Below, in pieces: positions 1 to 6,508 of a stretch of 25,159 bases of DNA. The notes beneath the pieces are model-generated. The model was not told the DNA's origin. It searched no databases and was given only the letters and a program-made list of their open reading frames with translations. Source of the DNA: a virus; the IMG/VR virus record IMGVR_UViG_3300019890_000016, positions 1-25,159 of that record. One strand, 5' to 3'. The position numbers and the translations under genes are program-made. Every line of letters starts with the position of its first letter. Positions within the stretch are counted from its first letter, which is position 1.

Positions 1-659
1 CCACGAATGCCACCGCCGTCTCTTCGTCAGCCAGCACAACAAATGCCACCTATTATCCGTTCTTATTCCCAACAAACACCACGGCGTATCAAGCTGGCGT
101 AACCAGCGCGGGTCTAACTTACAATCCAAGCACTAATTTATTGACACTCAGTGGACAGCAACAAATAGCCAATTTAAATTCTGTGAACTTTTATAGTGGA
201 GCGTTTAGTACTCGCGTGGGACAAGTAGGCCCAACGGCAACTTCCGGCAGAACGGATATGGGCATGTACTCAACAGGCAATGCGAATTGGTTAAGACTGG
301 GTGCTAATAATGCTAATATCGCATTTTTTGTCAAAAATCAAGTTGCAGTAAGCGATAGTTATGATGTGATAATTGATCCGTCCGGTAATTTACAATTAGC
401 AGATGCGGGAACATCTATTTATGTAAAATCTGGAACAAATGCCTGTATTGGTACAGTCACATTATCAGGGGCAACTTCCACAATTAACACGTCTTGTGCC
501 AAAACAGGAGATTTAATTTTTCTTACAAGAACTGTTGCTGGTGGAACTGTTGGAACTTATTCGTACACAATAAGCAACGGTATTTCTTTCACTATAACAT
601 CATCTTCAGGGACTCTTGATACATCAACGCTAGGTTATTGGATAGTTCATCCAATTTAA
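1..659 (+). CDS. Phage tail fibre-like protein, C-terminal part (5' truncated)
   Basis: An open frame enters from the left edge (first full codon at base 3) and ends at 657-659, so the true start lies outside the window. The visible part is about 218 residues. Near the edge it is rich in Thr, Ser, Ala, Tyr and Asn, with a segment reading YYPFLFPTNTTAYQAG followed by AGLTYNPSTN. That pattern is typical of the region before the receptor-binding or chaperone end of phage tail fibres. The rest is beta-rich and Gly/Ser/Thr-rich with few charges, and ends in hydrophobic GYWIVHPI. An internal TTG at 141 is not a credible start because the frame is open upstream. It probably ends the late virion operon. 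The tail-fibre call is inferred from composition and this segment; the receptor is unknown. Confidence 0.6.
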   Translation, partial: TNATAVSSSASTTNATYYPFLFPTNTTAYQAGVTSAGLTYNPSTNLLTLSGQQQIANLNSVNFYSGAFSTRVGQVGPTATSGRTDMGMYSTGNANWLRLGANNANIAFFVKNQVAVSDSYDVIIDPSGNLQLADAGTSIYVKSGTNACIGTVTLSGATSTINTSCAKTGDLIFLTRTVAGGTVGTYSYTISNGISFTITSSSGTLDTSTLGYWIVHPI

Positions 660-681
660 CTATTTAAAATAGGAGAAGAAA

Positions 682-1023
682 ATGGAAAAGTATATATTGT
701 CAACATTATTAATAGTTTCGTTGTCATTTGGAGCATATTGCGCAGTCAATAAACCCAGCAGTGGATCTATATCAATACAAAAGATTGCAAAAATTAATGA
801 TGATCCCAATTATGTAACTGGGGCAATGAATTATTATACAGCGGATAGAGATCCATTATCTCTAGAGCCTACTATTAATCCAGGATATTATGATCCCAAT
901 CAAATATTATGGTTTAGAAATAGGGTAACAGGTGATTTATTTTACTTGAAAACTGCCGTTAATAATGGTGATGGTACTTATAGTTTGACGTGGGTACTGA
1001 CTTCAGTTATGGGTTCATTTTAA
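682..1023 (+). CDS. Small exported protein of unknown function
   Basis: A 113-residue protein starting 22 bp after the tail-fibre stop with a good ribosome site (aggagaag). Residues 1-21 look like a signal peptide: MEK, a hydrophobic core (YILSTLLIVSLSFGAYC), then A-V-N. The Cys near residue 20 lacks a clear lipobox, so lipoprotein processing is only possible. The mature part is Asn/Tyr/Asp-rich (NYYTADRDPLSLEP, NPGYYDPNQILWF) and reads like a small beta-rich protein. Its place directly after the fibre gene suggests a late, virion-associated or envelope-targeted product. No family was recognised. Confidence 0.6.
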   Translation: MEKYILSTLLIVSLSFGAYCAVNKPSSGSISIQKIAKINDDPNYVTGAMNYYTADRDPLSLEPTINPGYYDPNQILWFRNRVTGDLFYLKTAVNNGDGTYSLTWVLTSVMGSF

Positions 1024-1044
1024 ATTAATTTTTAGGAGATAAAT

Positions 1045-1251
1045 ATGAGTTTTTTAGCAATGGCAGAATTGTACAAAACAGCCTCTAAAATAATTTCACA
1101 GGCGATACATCCGAAAATATCGCATGATGATATTAAATCGTTCATTAATCAATTAGACTTGGTAGCTGAACAATTAGTGAAAGCACCATTACCACCGACA
1201 CCTGTTCCCTCTAATGATGAAGAGGAAGAGCCGCAGAAGAAGGCAGCATAA
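1045..1251 (+). CDS. Small hypothetical protein with acidic/basic tail
   Basis: A 68-residue protein with a strong ribosome site (taggagat) 21 bp after the preceding stop. The first two thirds look helical (FLAMAELYKTASKIISQAI, then IKSFINQLDLVAEQLVKA). The tail is Pro-rich (PLPPTPVPS), then Asp/Glu-rich, then QKKAA. Only 2 bp separate it from the next gene, so the two are probably translated together. No family was recognised. Candidates such as a small lysis or virion accessory protein cannot be distinguished from sequence alone. Confidence 0.55.
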   Translation: MSFLAMAELYKTASKIISQAIHPKISHDDIKSFINQLDLVAEQLVKAPLPPTPVPSNDEEEEPQKKAA

Positions 1252-1253
1252 AA

Positions 1254-1619
1254 ATGATCAAACAAAATCCAATGGTAGCCGCGTCTTTAGATAATATTTA
1301 TAATGAAATTATTTTGCTTTCAGCTTCTGTAGGAGAATGTCGTAGCTCAATCGATCATAATGAAGAATCATTGGCGCGGTTGCATTTGGATTTAAAAAAG
1401 GAATTAAAAGGAATTTCGAGCAAACTGCTCTATTTGGAAACTAGAGAGCATTTCCGTGAGCATCGATTTAATTTTATATGGGGACTTCTTCAGATGTCCC
1501 CCTTTAATTTGTTGCGCTGGGCGGCGGCTATTGTGATGATAAGCGTTCTTTTTACAGCAAAAATGAATTTTGATATTAAACATGTGATAGAACATTTTTA
1601 TGAATCGATTATAAATTAA
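1254..1619 (+). CDS. Coiled-coil protein with one C-terminal membrane helix
   Basis: A 121-residue protein. Residues about 10-75 are helical and charged with heptad-like hydrophobics (LDNIYNEIILLSASVGEC, LARLHLDLKKELKGISSKLL). Residues about 82-103 form one hydrophobic segment (FNLLRWAAAIVMISVLF), followed by a short polar tail. This architecture is common in small phage membrane proteins, including some encoded beside tail fibres and lysis genes. A lysis role is possible but unsupported by any specific motif. Its 3' end overlaps the end of the convergent gene by 11 bp, so the two operons meet without a spacer terminator. Confidence 0.55.
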   Translation: MIKQNPMVAASLDNIYNEIILLSASVGECRSSIDHNEESLARLHLDLKKELKGISSKLLYLETREHFREHRFNFIWGLLQMSPFNLLRWAAAIVMISVLFTAKMNFDIKHVIEHFYESIIN

Positions 1620-1866
1620 TTGTTTCTATTGTCCTTAGACTATTATCAGGTGATTTTGCTATTGAAATAATATAGATTTTCATACACGGATAACATAAAA
1701 ATTTATATTCTATTTCTGCTTGTTCACGAACCATTCTTTTTTTTGAACTTACCCACATTTTTTTAGAACATTCTGGACATTCTTCAGCTTCGCATCCAGG
1801 TTGATCTTTTAGTGGTTTTTTATGATATTTTAAATCTGGACATGGAATTAGTAATAATTTTTTCAT
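1609..1866 (-). CDS. Small Cys-rich (zinc-ribbon-like) protein
   Basis: An 85-residue basic protein with Cys pairs: CPDLKYHKKP..GCEAEECPECSKK near the N-terminus and a later FLCYPCMKI. The CPEC and CYPC pairs about 30 residues apart could bind one zinc. The start at 1866 has a good ribosome site (aaggataac). It lies directly after the broken gene at 1872-2307 and last in this leftward group, downstream of the HTH regulator. Function unknown; nucleic-acid binding is the usual guess for such ribbons but is not shown here. Confidence 0.55.
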   Translation of the reverse strand: MKKLLLIPCPDLKYHKKPLKDQPGCEAEECPECSKKMWVSSKKRMVREQAEIEYKFLCYPCMKIYIISIAKSPDNSLRTIETINL

Positions 1867-1871
1867 TTTTG

Positions 1872-2307
1872 TTATCCTTTTCTATGATTTATTTCATAAA
1901 TTTTGTCAATAAGGTGATGACATCCTGATTCTACGAATGTTAAATCACGAACGGTTCCTTTCATGGGATGATCTAATATTCCTGAGAATAAATCTGATTG
2001 TAATCATTGATTAGCAGCGCGAGCTTTAGGATTATTTAAATAATATTTTCTTCTGCTATCAATGTCCATTAAATCAAATAGATGCGCGGTATCAAATCCT
2101 AATAAATATTCATTTTGGCAAATCTGATCATAAAAAGTAATTACCAGGAGGAATAGAAATATACGCACATCGAAAACCAATGGGATTAAAAATGATAAGA
2201 TAATGATAATTTTTATAAATATCGATTTTTTCAAGAATTCTTTCATTATCAATGATGATCCACTCTTTAGTTCCTTTTTGTTCTATCAGTGATTGAGTAT
2301 AATTCAT
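1872..2307 (-). pseudogene. Conserved phage protein broken by a frameshift and an in-frame TGA
   Basis: Translation from ATG 2307 gives 59 sensible residues ending NPIGFRCAYISIPPGNYFL, then TGA (2128-2130). In the next frame the protein-like sequence resumes across this point as YDQICQNEYLLGFDTAHLFDLMD, stops at a TGA (2004-2006), and continues in the same frame as LQSDLFSGILDHP...RDLTFVESGCHHLIDKIYEIN to TAA at 1872-1874. The order 'R-C-[AG]-Y-[IV].-[IV]-P-x-G', then 'GFD-x-AH', then a terminal 'RDL..V..E..' block is that of a widespread small phage protein of unknown role. The frameshift lies near a run of five A (2132-2136). The start overlaps the HTH stop as ATGA, so it was a coupled gene. 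Decay is the simplest reading; sequencing error or recoding are alternatives. Confidence 0.65.
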
Positions 2308-2579
2308 AAGCCCTCTTGATCTTGGTCATCTTCGTAAAATTCTTCTAATTTTATTTCAATTTTATGATCATGTGCAAATTTAACAATCTTTTTTGCTAGG
2401 TATATAGGCAATTCTCTACGCATAACTTCATAATTTGCCCAAGCGCTTTGACTTATTTTAATATTTTCACTTATTTCAATTTTTTCGCATATAACAAATT
2501 GTGTAAAATTAAGAACATCACGTATTTTTTTTAAAATTCTTCCCTGTTTAGTTTTTTTTGAAAATTTTCGTTGATTCAT
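2304..2579 (-). CDS. XRE/Cro-CI-type helix-turn-helix regulator
   Basis: A 91-residue protein with a basic N-terminus (MNQRKFSKKTKQGRILKKIRD). Residues about 24-58 contain a helix-turn-helix: FTQFVICEKIEI, then KISQSAWANYEVMRRELP, matching the 'TQ..va..l.is.s..s.yE.g.r..p' pattern of XRE repressors. The C-terminus is acidic. There is no CI-like cleavage/dimerisation domain, so it is Cro-sized. It is divergent from the early operon at 2752 and separated by a region with two face-to-face promoters and repeated ATTTCA half-sites, so it is the likely repressor of that region and of itself. The start at 2579 has a moderate ribosome site (aaaggtag). Confidence 0.7.
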   Translation of the reverse strand: MNQRKFSKKTKQGRILKKIRDVLNFTQFVICEKIEISENIKISQSAWANYEVMRRELPIYLAKKIVKFAHDHKIEIKLEEFYEDDQDQEGL

Positions 2580-2610
2580 TCTCTACCTTTAATAATTATT
2601 TCACATACGA

Positions 2611-2639
2611 ATAGTATGCCATTTTGAAATAAAAATCAA
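2611..2639 (-). promoter_or_regulatory. Leftward sigma70-type promoter for the HTH gene
   Basis: On the minus strand TTGATT (2639-2634) is followed by a 17-bp spacer and TACTAT (2616-2611), about 30 bp before the HTH start. The arm 2620-2630 of the inverted repeat lies inside the spacer, which fits autoregulation. Confidence 0.55.
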
Positions 2640-2667
2640 ATATCTTTAAATATTTCAAAATGACATA

Positions 2668-2696
2668 TTGACACGTTCTGATTTTACATTTATGAT
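2668..2696 (+). promoter_or_regulatory. Rightward sigma70-type promoter for the early operon
   Basis: TTGACA (2668-2673), a 17-bp spacer and TATGAT (2691-2696) make a near-consensus promoter about 55 bp before the 2752 start. Half-site 2652-2662 ends 5 bp upstream of the -35 and half-site 2695-2709 overlaps the -10, so repressor binding would block polymerase. Confidence 0.7.
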
Positions 2697-2751
2697 TATT
2701 TCATATCGACATAAAAGACGATATAAAACAAGATAAACAAAAGGAGATAAA

Positions 2752-3222
2752 ATGAAAAATCAAAATAATTTACAACTTCTTTACAATTCGGTTACACTTG
2801 CAGAACATCGCAAGTTACACGGAGTTAATTTGGAACAAAAATATCAGGTATCAGCTTTAGATTGGTGCACTAAAAAATCAAAAGAAATTGCTAAACTTTT
2901 AGATGTCATTGAGGATTTAGTAGGGATCTACAAATATTCAAATTTTCATGACATGAGCGATTGTGACAAGAAATGTATCATAGGTCATCTTTTAGCCGCG
3001 ATGGATGATCCCGATGAAACCCTTCCCGAGTTCAAAAATTATAAAACGCTTATTGGGAAAGATTTAAGTTCTTATATGATCACTCTTTATTCTGAACAAC
3101 GTGATGAGTTTTTATCTAATTTATTGCAAGATGCAATCTCGTATTTCGGAAATGCTTTAAATGTTTTAGTTGAGAGTAAATGTGCTCAATATGAAGAAAC
3201 TTATACTCGGAGGTATGCTTAA
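2752..3222 (+). CDS. First early gene, hypothetical
   Basis: A 156-residue, mostly helical, mildly acidic protein with a strong ribosome site (aaaggagataaa). It is the first gene after the near-consensus early promoter, so it should be made very early. Four Cys (in DWCTK, DCDKKC, SKCAQ) do not form an obvious zinc motif. There is no signal peptide or membrane segment. No family was recognised. Its 3' end carries a ggagg site and a TAATG overlap for the 25-residue gene that follows. Confidence 0.6.
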   Translation: MKNQNNLQLLYNSVTLAEHRKLHGVNLEQKYQVSALDWCTKKSKEIAKLLDVIEDLVGIYKYSNFHDMSDCDKKCIIGHLLAAMDDPDETLPEFKNYKTLIGKDLSSYMITLYSEQRDEFLSNLLQDAISYFGNALNVLVESKCAQYEETYTRRYA

Positions 3223-3299
3223 TGACATATCAACACTTTGTTGTAGTTGTACTGTTAATGAGCATTGTTTACTATTGTTTAATTTTAATTACAAATTAG
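3222..3299 (+). CDS. 25-residue single-pass membrane micropeptide
   Basis: ATG at 3222 overlaps the previous stop as TAATG and has a ggagg site at 3209-3213. The product, MTYQHFVVVVLLMSIVYYCL then ILITN, is almost entirely one hydrophobic helix. Tight coupling, a good ribosome site and membrane-like composition argue for a real small gene, but length alone makes it uncertain. Its role is unknown. Confidence 0.45.
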   Translation: MTYQHFVVVVLLMSIVYYCLILITN

Positions 3300-3309
3300 G
3301 GGAAATATT

Positions 3310-3999
3310 ATGAGTAATACCACGTTAATTATCGGTGAATCGGGAAGTGGTAAAAGCACATCTTTGAGAAATCTGAGCCCTTCTGAAACATTTATCATTA
3401 ATGTATTGGATAAGCCACTTCCGTTCAGAGGATTTAAGAAAAATTATATTAGAGCCACACAACAAAATCCTATGGGAAATTATGCTTCTACGGATAATCA
3501 TGATGATATTATTAAAAAAATACTTTATATCAATGCTCGACGATTTGATATTAAGATACTGGTTATTGATGATTTTCAATACACGATGTGTAATGAATTT
3601 ATGTCTCGTGCTACTGAAAAAGGTTTTGAAAAATTTACACAGATAGGACAGCATGCTTGGAAATTAATCATGACATTGACGAAATTACGTGATGATCTTA
3701 ATTGCTATGTGCTGTCTCATTCCGATCTAGATGATAATGGAAAATTAAAATGCAAAACAATCGGTAAATTATTAGATGATAAAGTGACGTTGGAAGGGAT
3801 GTTTACAGTAGTTTTGCATACTATGATGATGGATGGTCGTTATTTATTTTTGACTCAAAATGACGGTACTCGTATTGCCAAATCGCCTATGGGAATGTTT
3901 GAAGATAAACATATTGATAATGATTTAGAGTACGTTAATAACTGCATTAATGCGTATGGAAACGAAAATGACTTATTTTTATTAGAGGAGGCTGCATAA
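3310..3999 (+). CDS. P-loop ATPase (phage AAA/Sak4-like)
   Basis: A 229-residue protein with Walker A GESGSGKST (residues 9-17) and Walker B IKILVIDDF (about 81-89). 'SHSD' near residue 135 resembles a sensor position. Size and order fit the phage AAA_24/Sak4-type RecA-like ATPases used in single-strand annealing or replication. Its neighbours support this: it overlaps the Gp157-like gene (TAATG at 3999) and is followed by an SSB-like DUF669 gene, a set that recurs in phage recombination modules. The ATPase call is firm; the exact role (recombinase versus other DNA-handling ATPase) is inference. Confidence 0.75.
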   Translation: MSNTTLIIGESGSGKSTSLRNLSPSETFIINVLDKPLPFRGFKKNYIRATQQNPMGNYASTDNHDDIIKKILYINARRFDIKILVIDDFQYTMCNEFMSRATEKGFEKFTQIGQHAWKLIMTLTKLRDDLNCYVLSHSDLDDNGKLKCKTIGKLLDDKVTLEGMFTVVLHTMMMDGRYLFLTQNDGTRIAKSPMGMFEDKHIDNDLEYVNNCINAYGNENDLFLLEEAA

Positions 4000-4502
4000 T
4001 GGCTAGTTTATATCAAATCAGTGAAAAATATTTAGAAATTTTTAATCGAATCAGTGTTAATGAAGAAGACGGCAGTATCGATCAGGCTGATATTGCCCTG
4101 TACAAAGAATTAGATCATTTAGAAGATGATTTCGAAAATAAGGCTATTAATGTTTCTTATTTTATTAAAAATCTTCAGGCCGAGCATGATCAGGTTAAAA
4201 AGGCACGACAACAAATGCAAGCGCGTGAACAGCGCTTGCAGAAGTTGATTAACTGGAAAATTACTTATCTGAAACGCGAATTACAGAAGCTTGGAATTAA
4301 TGAAATTTCAAGCTCTCCTCATTTTGTAATAAAACTAAGACAAAATCCAGCAAAACTTAATATTATTAATTCTAGTTTAATTCCAGATGAGTATAAAGTA
4401 ATCACTATCAGTATAGATAATGCAAAATTAAAGGCCGATCTAAAAAACAAAGTGATTTTGGGTGCAATTTTAGAACATGATGTTAGTGTTCAAATAAAAT
4501 GA
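3999..4502 (+). CDS. Siphovirus Gp157-like protein
   Basis: A 167-residue protein with the Gp157 layout: MASLYQISEKYLEI at the N-terminus, an acidic stretch (about 25-50), a long coiled coil (KNLQAEHDQVKKARQQMQAR, then EQRLQKLINWKITYLKREL), and a C-terminal beta region (FVIKLRQNPAKLNI..IPDEYKV). Gp157 (PF05565) was first noted for phage-resistance effects and commonly travels with Sak/SSB-type recombination genes, as here. The start overlaps the ATPase stop and uses a gaggagg site inside that gene. Molecular function is not established. Confidence 0.8.
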   Translation: MASLYQISEKYLEIFNRISVNEEDGSIDQADIALYKELDHLEDDFENKAINVSYFIKNLQAEHDQVKKARQQMQAREQRLQKLINWKITYLKRELQKLGINEISSSPHFVIKLRQNPAKLNIINSSLIPDEYKVITISIDNAKLKADLKNKVILGAILEHDVSVQIK

Positions 4503-4513
4503 GGTCTGATATT

Positions 4514-4795
4514 ATGAAAATTGAACAATTAACTATCGGTATTTATACTCGAGAAAACCATGATTATAAAAAATTAATAGAGGTGACTTACGATGGTGAT
4601 GTGCATTTAGACCAATCTATATTCACCATTGAGGATTTTGCAGCTGATGATTGGGTTGAATTTAATGCAAATCATAAAATTCAAAATTTAGCTCATGATC
4701 TGATTAGATTAAGTGGTTTTGATGCGAATAACGATGAGGAGTACAACATAGCCATAAAAATATTAGATATTTTACAAAAAGAATCGATTAATTAA
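4514..4795 (+). CDS. Small acidic hypothetical protein
   Basis: A 93-residue acidic protein (MKIEQLTIGIYTREN..., ending ILDILQKESIN). ATG 4514 is chosen over the in-frame ATG at 4499 because a GAGG site (4501-4504) lies nine bases before it; the 4499 start would overlap the Gp157 stop by 4 bp and has no ribosome site. It sits between the Gp157-like and SSB-like genes, so a supporting role in replication or recombination is plausible. No family was recognised. Confidence 0.6.
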   Translation: MKIEQLTIGIYTRENHDYKKLIEVTYDGDVHLDQSIFTIEDFAADDWVEFNANHKIQNLAHDLIRLSGFDANNDEEYNIAIKILDILQKESIN

Positions 4796-4812
4796 TAAAA
4801 AAGGAGAACATT

Positions 4813-5304
4813 ATGTCAATATCGTATGCCCCTATCAGTAAATTAGAAGCTGATAGCGTTAAATTATTAGCTAAAGGGGAATATAATTTTTTGGTAGTCG
4901 AATGTGTAGAGGGGATAGGCCCTCAATGCGCCTATTTTAATCTCAAACTAGAATTAGACTCAAATCATAAAAAATTTATTTGGTACGATCGTTTAATCGT
5001 ATCAGAAGGCTGGCAGTGGAAATTACGCCATGCTTGCGAAGAAATGAGAATTTTAGGGGCATATTCATCAGGAAAATTAGAAGACAGTGATTTTCTAAAA
5101 AAACGAGGTATTTTGTTGATTGACCATCAATTAGACAAAAAAGATAACATTTTAAAAGCTTACGTGAAAGATTATGGTGTACGGTTAGGTTCTACGATGC
5201 CAAAAATATCATCTATTGAAACTAAAGTTCATACTAAACAAAGCACTATGGCTAATATTGAATTACCTATTGATGAACAATTTAATGATGATATCCCTTT
5301 TTAA
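4813..5304 (+). CDS. DUF669-like single-stranded DNA-binding protein
   Basis: A 163-residue protein with a strong ribosome site (aaaaggaga). The body is beta-rich (GEYNFLVVECVEGIGPQCAYFNLKLEL) with aromatic residues (FIWYDRLI, EGWQWKLRH), consistent with an OB-type fold of the DUF669 family. The tail is disordered and ends in acidic DEQFNDDIPF, matching the DDIPF tail that lets bacterial SSBs recruit partners. Its place after the ATPase and Gp157 genes fits a recombination/replication SSB. It ends the first early gene block; a structured intergenic region follows. Confidence 0.75.
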   Translation: MSISYAPISKLEADSVKLLAKGEYNFLVVECVEGIGPQCAYFNLKLELDSNHKKFIWYDRLIVSEGWQWKLRHACEEMRILGAYSSGKLEDSDFLKKRGILLIDHQLDKKDNILKAYVKDYGVRLGSTMPKISSIETKVHTKQSTMANIELPIDEQFNDDIPF

Positions 5305-5379
5305 GAGTATAAAATGAAAGAAAATTTGAAATTTTGTCATTGACCTTTACGTAAAATAATGTAAATCTAAACGAAGTAA

Positions 5380-5453
5380 GAGGCTCTATTGTAGAGCCTC
5401 GACCAACAATCGAAACATAGATCCCCATCTATGGTTCACTAAGTTTAATTGTT
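5380..5453 (+). ncRNA. Structured intergenic RNA before the initiator gene
   Basis: The 262-bp gap 5305-5566 holds two hairpins in a row. GAGGCTCTA/TAGAGCCTC (5380-5388/5392-5400, loop TTG) is a perfect 9-bp stem. CATAGAT/ATCTATG (5416-5422/5427-5433, loop CCCC) extends to 11 bp with one mismatch (5412-5437). AACAAT/ATTGTT (5405-5410/5448-5453) can enclose the second hairpin. Neither is followed by a clean T run, so simple terminators are unlikely. A TTGACC (5340-5345) with a poor -10 could start it. It may be a small RNA, a processing site or an untranslated leader for the initiator. The rest of the gap shows only repeated GTAAAG (5520, 5540, 5551), the last being the ribosome site of the next gene. 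Confidence 0.45.
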
Positions 5454-5566
5454 AAGCAAAAAAACATAGGAACAAGGAAATTGTAACTCTGCTTGCTGCT
5501 TTAAACAATACTTATAACTGTAAAGGATGTGTTAAGATTGTAAAGAAGCCGTAAAGGAGATTTATA

Positions 5567-6508
5567 ATGACCGAAAAATTTGTAACTACTCGCTGCACTG
5601 TTCTCGATGTTGTTTTATTTATAAGAGGACAATCTGAAAAATTAAAACTTACTTATGCCATGCAAATGTTGCTCATTCATTTGGCATCACGTAACGGAAT
5701 TAATTCCGAATATAAAGTAAATCAAACACAACTAGCTAAAGATTTAGCTATGAACGTTCGCAACGTCCGCACGTTGATCACAAAATTAATAGAAAAAAAT
5801 ATAATCAAAATAGTTAAAAAATGGCGCGATAATTATTATTCACTGTGTCTATTAACTGAATCTATCACCGGATCTCAGGATCCGGCGACCAAAAATGTTA
5901 CCGGATCTCAGGATCCGCTTATTACCGGATCTCAAGATCCGCTCATGGATGATCATACTATATATATAAATAGAAATAATAATAGAAATATATTATCTAG
6001 ATCTGTACAAGATCCAGGTTTTGAGGAAAGCAAAAAAATTGAGCAAATGAAAAAAAATGAGGGATATCCTAATTTTGAAATTATTTCTGATATTGAACAA
6101 AAAAATCCCAATCAACGGTTGCGATTCTCTTCAGAGCATTTCGAAACTTTTTTAAAAGAACATCCGAATTTTCAACCCAGCACACGAACAAAATGTGAAC
6201 AAGCATGGCTTAATAATGATTGTGAAAAAATAGGACATAAAATAATTGATGATTTGAGAAAACGGAAAAAAACAGATGTTCAATGGATTGAAAATATTCG
6301 TAAGAATACTGTTTATTTTATTCCAAAAGCGCTCACACATTTACAAAATAAAATTTGGATCGACGAAATACGGGTAGGAACATCACATGAAAACAGTAAC
6401 AGACATCACACAACATCTCACAAAAGCGCAGTTATGCAGCGATATAGCGACATGTGTCAGCTCGATATCGAGTGTCTCACGCATGCAAGATCAGCTCAGC
6501 AAATTTAA
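5567..6508 (+). CDS. Replication initiator, lambda O-like, with internal iterons
   Basis: A 313-residue protein. Residues about 28-90 form a winged helix-turn-helix (MQMLLIHLASRNGI..NQTQLAKDLAMNVRNVRTLITKLIEKNIIKIV), as in phage O/DnaD-type initiators. A linker (about 100-145) contains three ITGSQDP-like copies written by three DNA iterons, then a low-complexity IYINRNNNRNIL stretch written by AT-rich DNA, the layout of the lambda origin inside gene O. The C-terminal part (FETFLKEHPNFQP, then TRTKCEQAWLNND) is charged and helical. The last ~40 residues (His/Ser/Thr-rich) overlap the next gene by 122 bp and look like an extension made by that overlap. Strong ribosome site aaaggag at 5553-5559. 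The next gene is lambda P-like, supporting the call. Confidence 0.7.
   Translation: MTEKFVTTRCTVLDVVLFIRGQSEKLKLTYAMQMLLIHLASRNGINSEYKVNQTQLAKDLAMNVRNVRTLITKLIEKNIIKIVKKWRDNYYSLCLLTESITGSQDPATKNVTGSQDPLITGSQDPLMDDHTIYINRNNNRNILSRSVQDPGFEESKKIEQMKKNEGYPNFEIISDIEQKNPNQRLRFSSEHFETFLKEHPNFQPSTRTKCEQAWLNNDCEKIGHKIIDDLRKRKKTDVQWIENIRKNTVYFIPKALTHLQNKIWIDEIRVGTSHENSNRHHTTSHKSAVMQRYSDMCQLDIECLTHARSAQQI
5867..6014. other. Candidate replication origin: three iterons, GATC cluster, AT-rich stretch
   Basis: The 18-mer ACCGGATCTCAGGATCCG is at 5867-5884 and 5900-5917, with a one-mismatch copy at 5924-5941. Each has 6-bp inverted arms CGGATC/GATCCG around four bases. Spacings of 33 and 24 bp keep them in frame. 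Immediately downstream, 5955-5999 is almost pure A/T (TATATATAAATAG...), a plausible unwinding element. Nine GATC sites lie between 5871 and 6014, far above chance. Location inside an O-like initiator gene parallels lambda ori; the assignment is inference. Confidence 0.6.

Larger units (their letters stand above)
2595..2709. promoter_or_regulatory. Operator array between the HTH gene and the early operon
   Basis: Four ATTTCA/TGAAAT half-sites lie in this gap. Two form a perfect 11-bp inverted repeat, CATTTTGAAAT (2620-2630) and ATTTCAAAATG (2652-2662). The outer two are near-identical direct copies, ATTATTTCACATACGA (2595-2610) and ATTATTTCATATCGA (2695-2709). They sit on or beside the elements of two divergent promoters, so one bound regulator could control both. 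The adjacent XRE-type protein is the obvious candidate ligand; that assignment is inference. Confidence 0.6.

Noticed and set aside
141-659. TTG at 141 as start of an independent 172-residue protein
   Set aside because: The frame is open to the left edge with tail-fibre-like sequence, so the gene starts outside the window.
3325-3654. Long minus-strand open frame (109 codons) inside the ATPase gene
   Set aside because: It is antisense to a clear Walker-motif ATPase, has Ser/Arg/Ile-heavy, non-domain composition and no ribosome site; it is a shadow.
4499-4513. ATG 4499 as the start of the small acidic gene
   Set aside because: ATG 4514 has a GAGG site at the proper distance; 4499 has none.
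5380-5400. Intrinsic terminator after the SSB-like gene
   Set aside because: The stem is strong but is followed by GACCAACAAT, not a T run; kept as a structured RNA instead.
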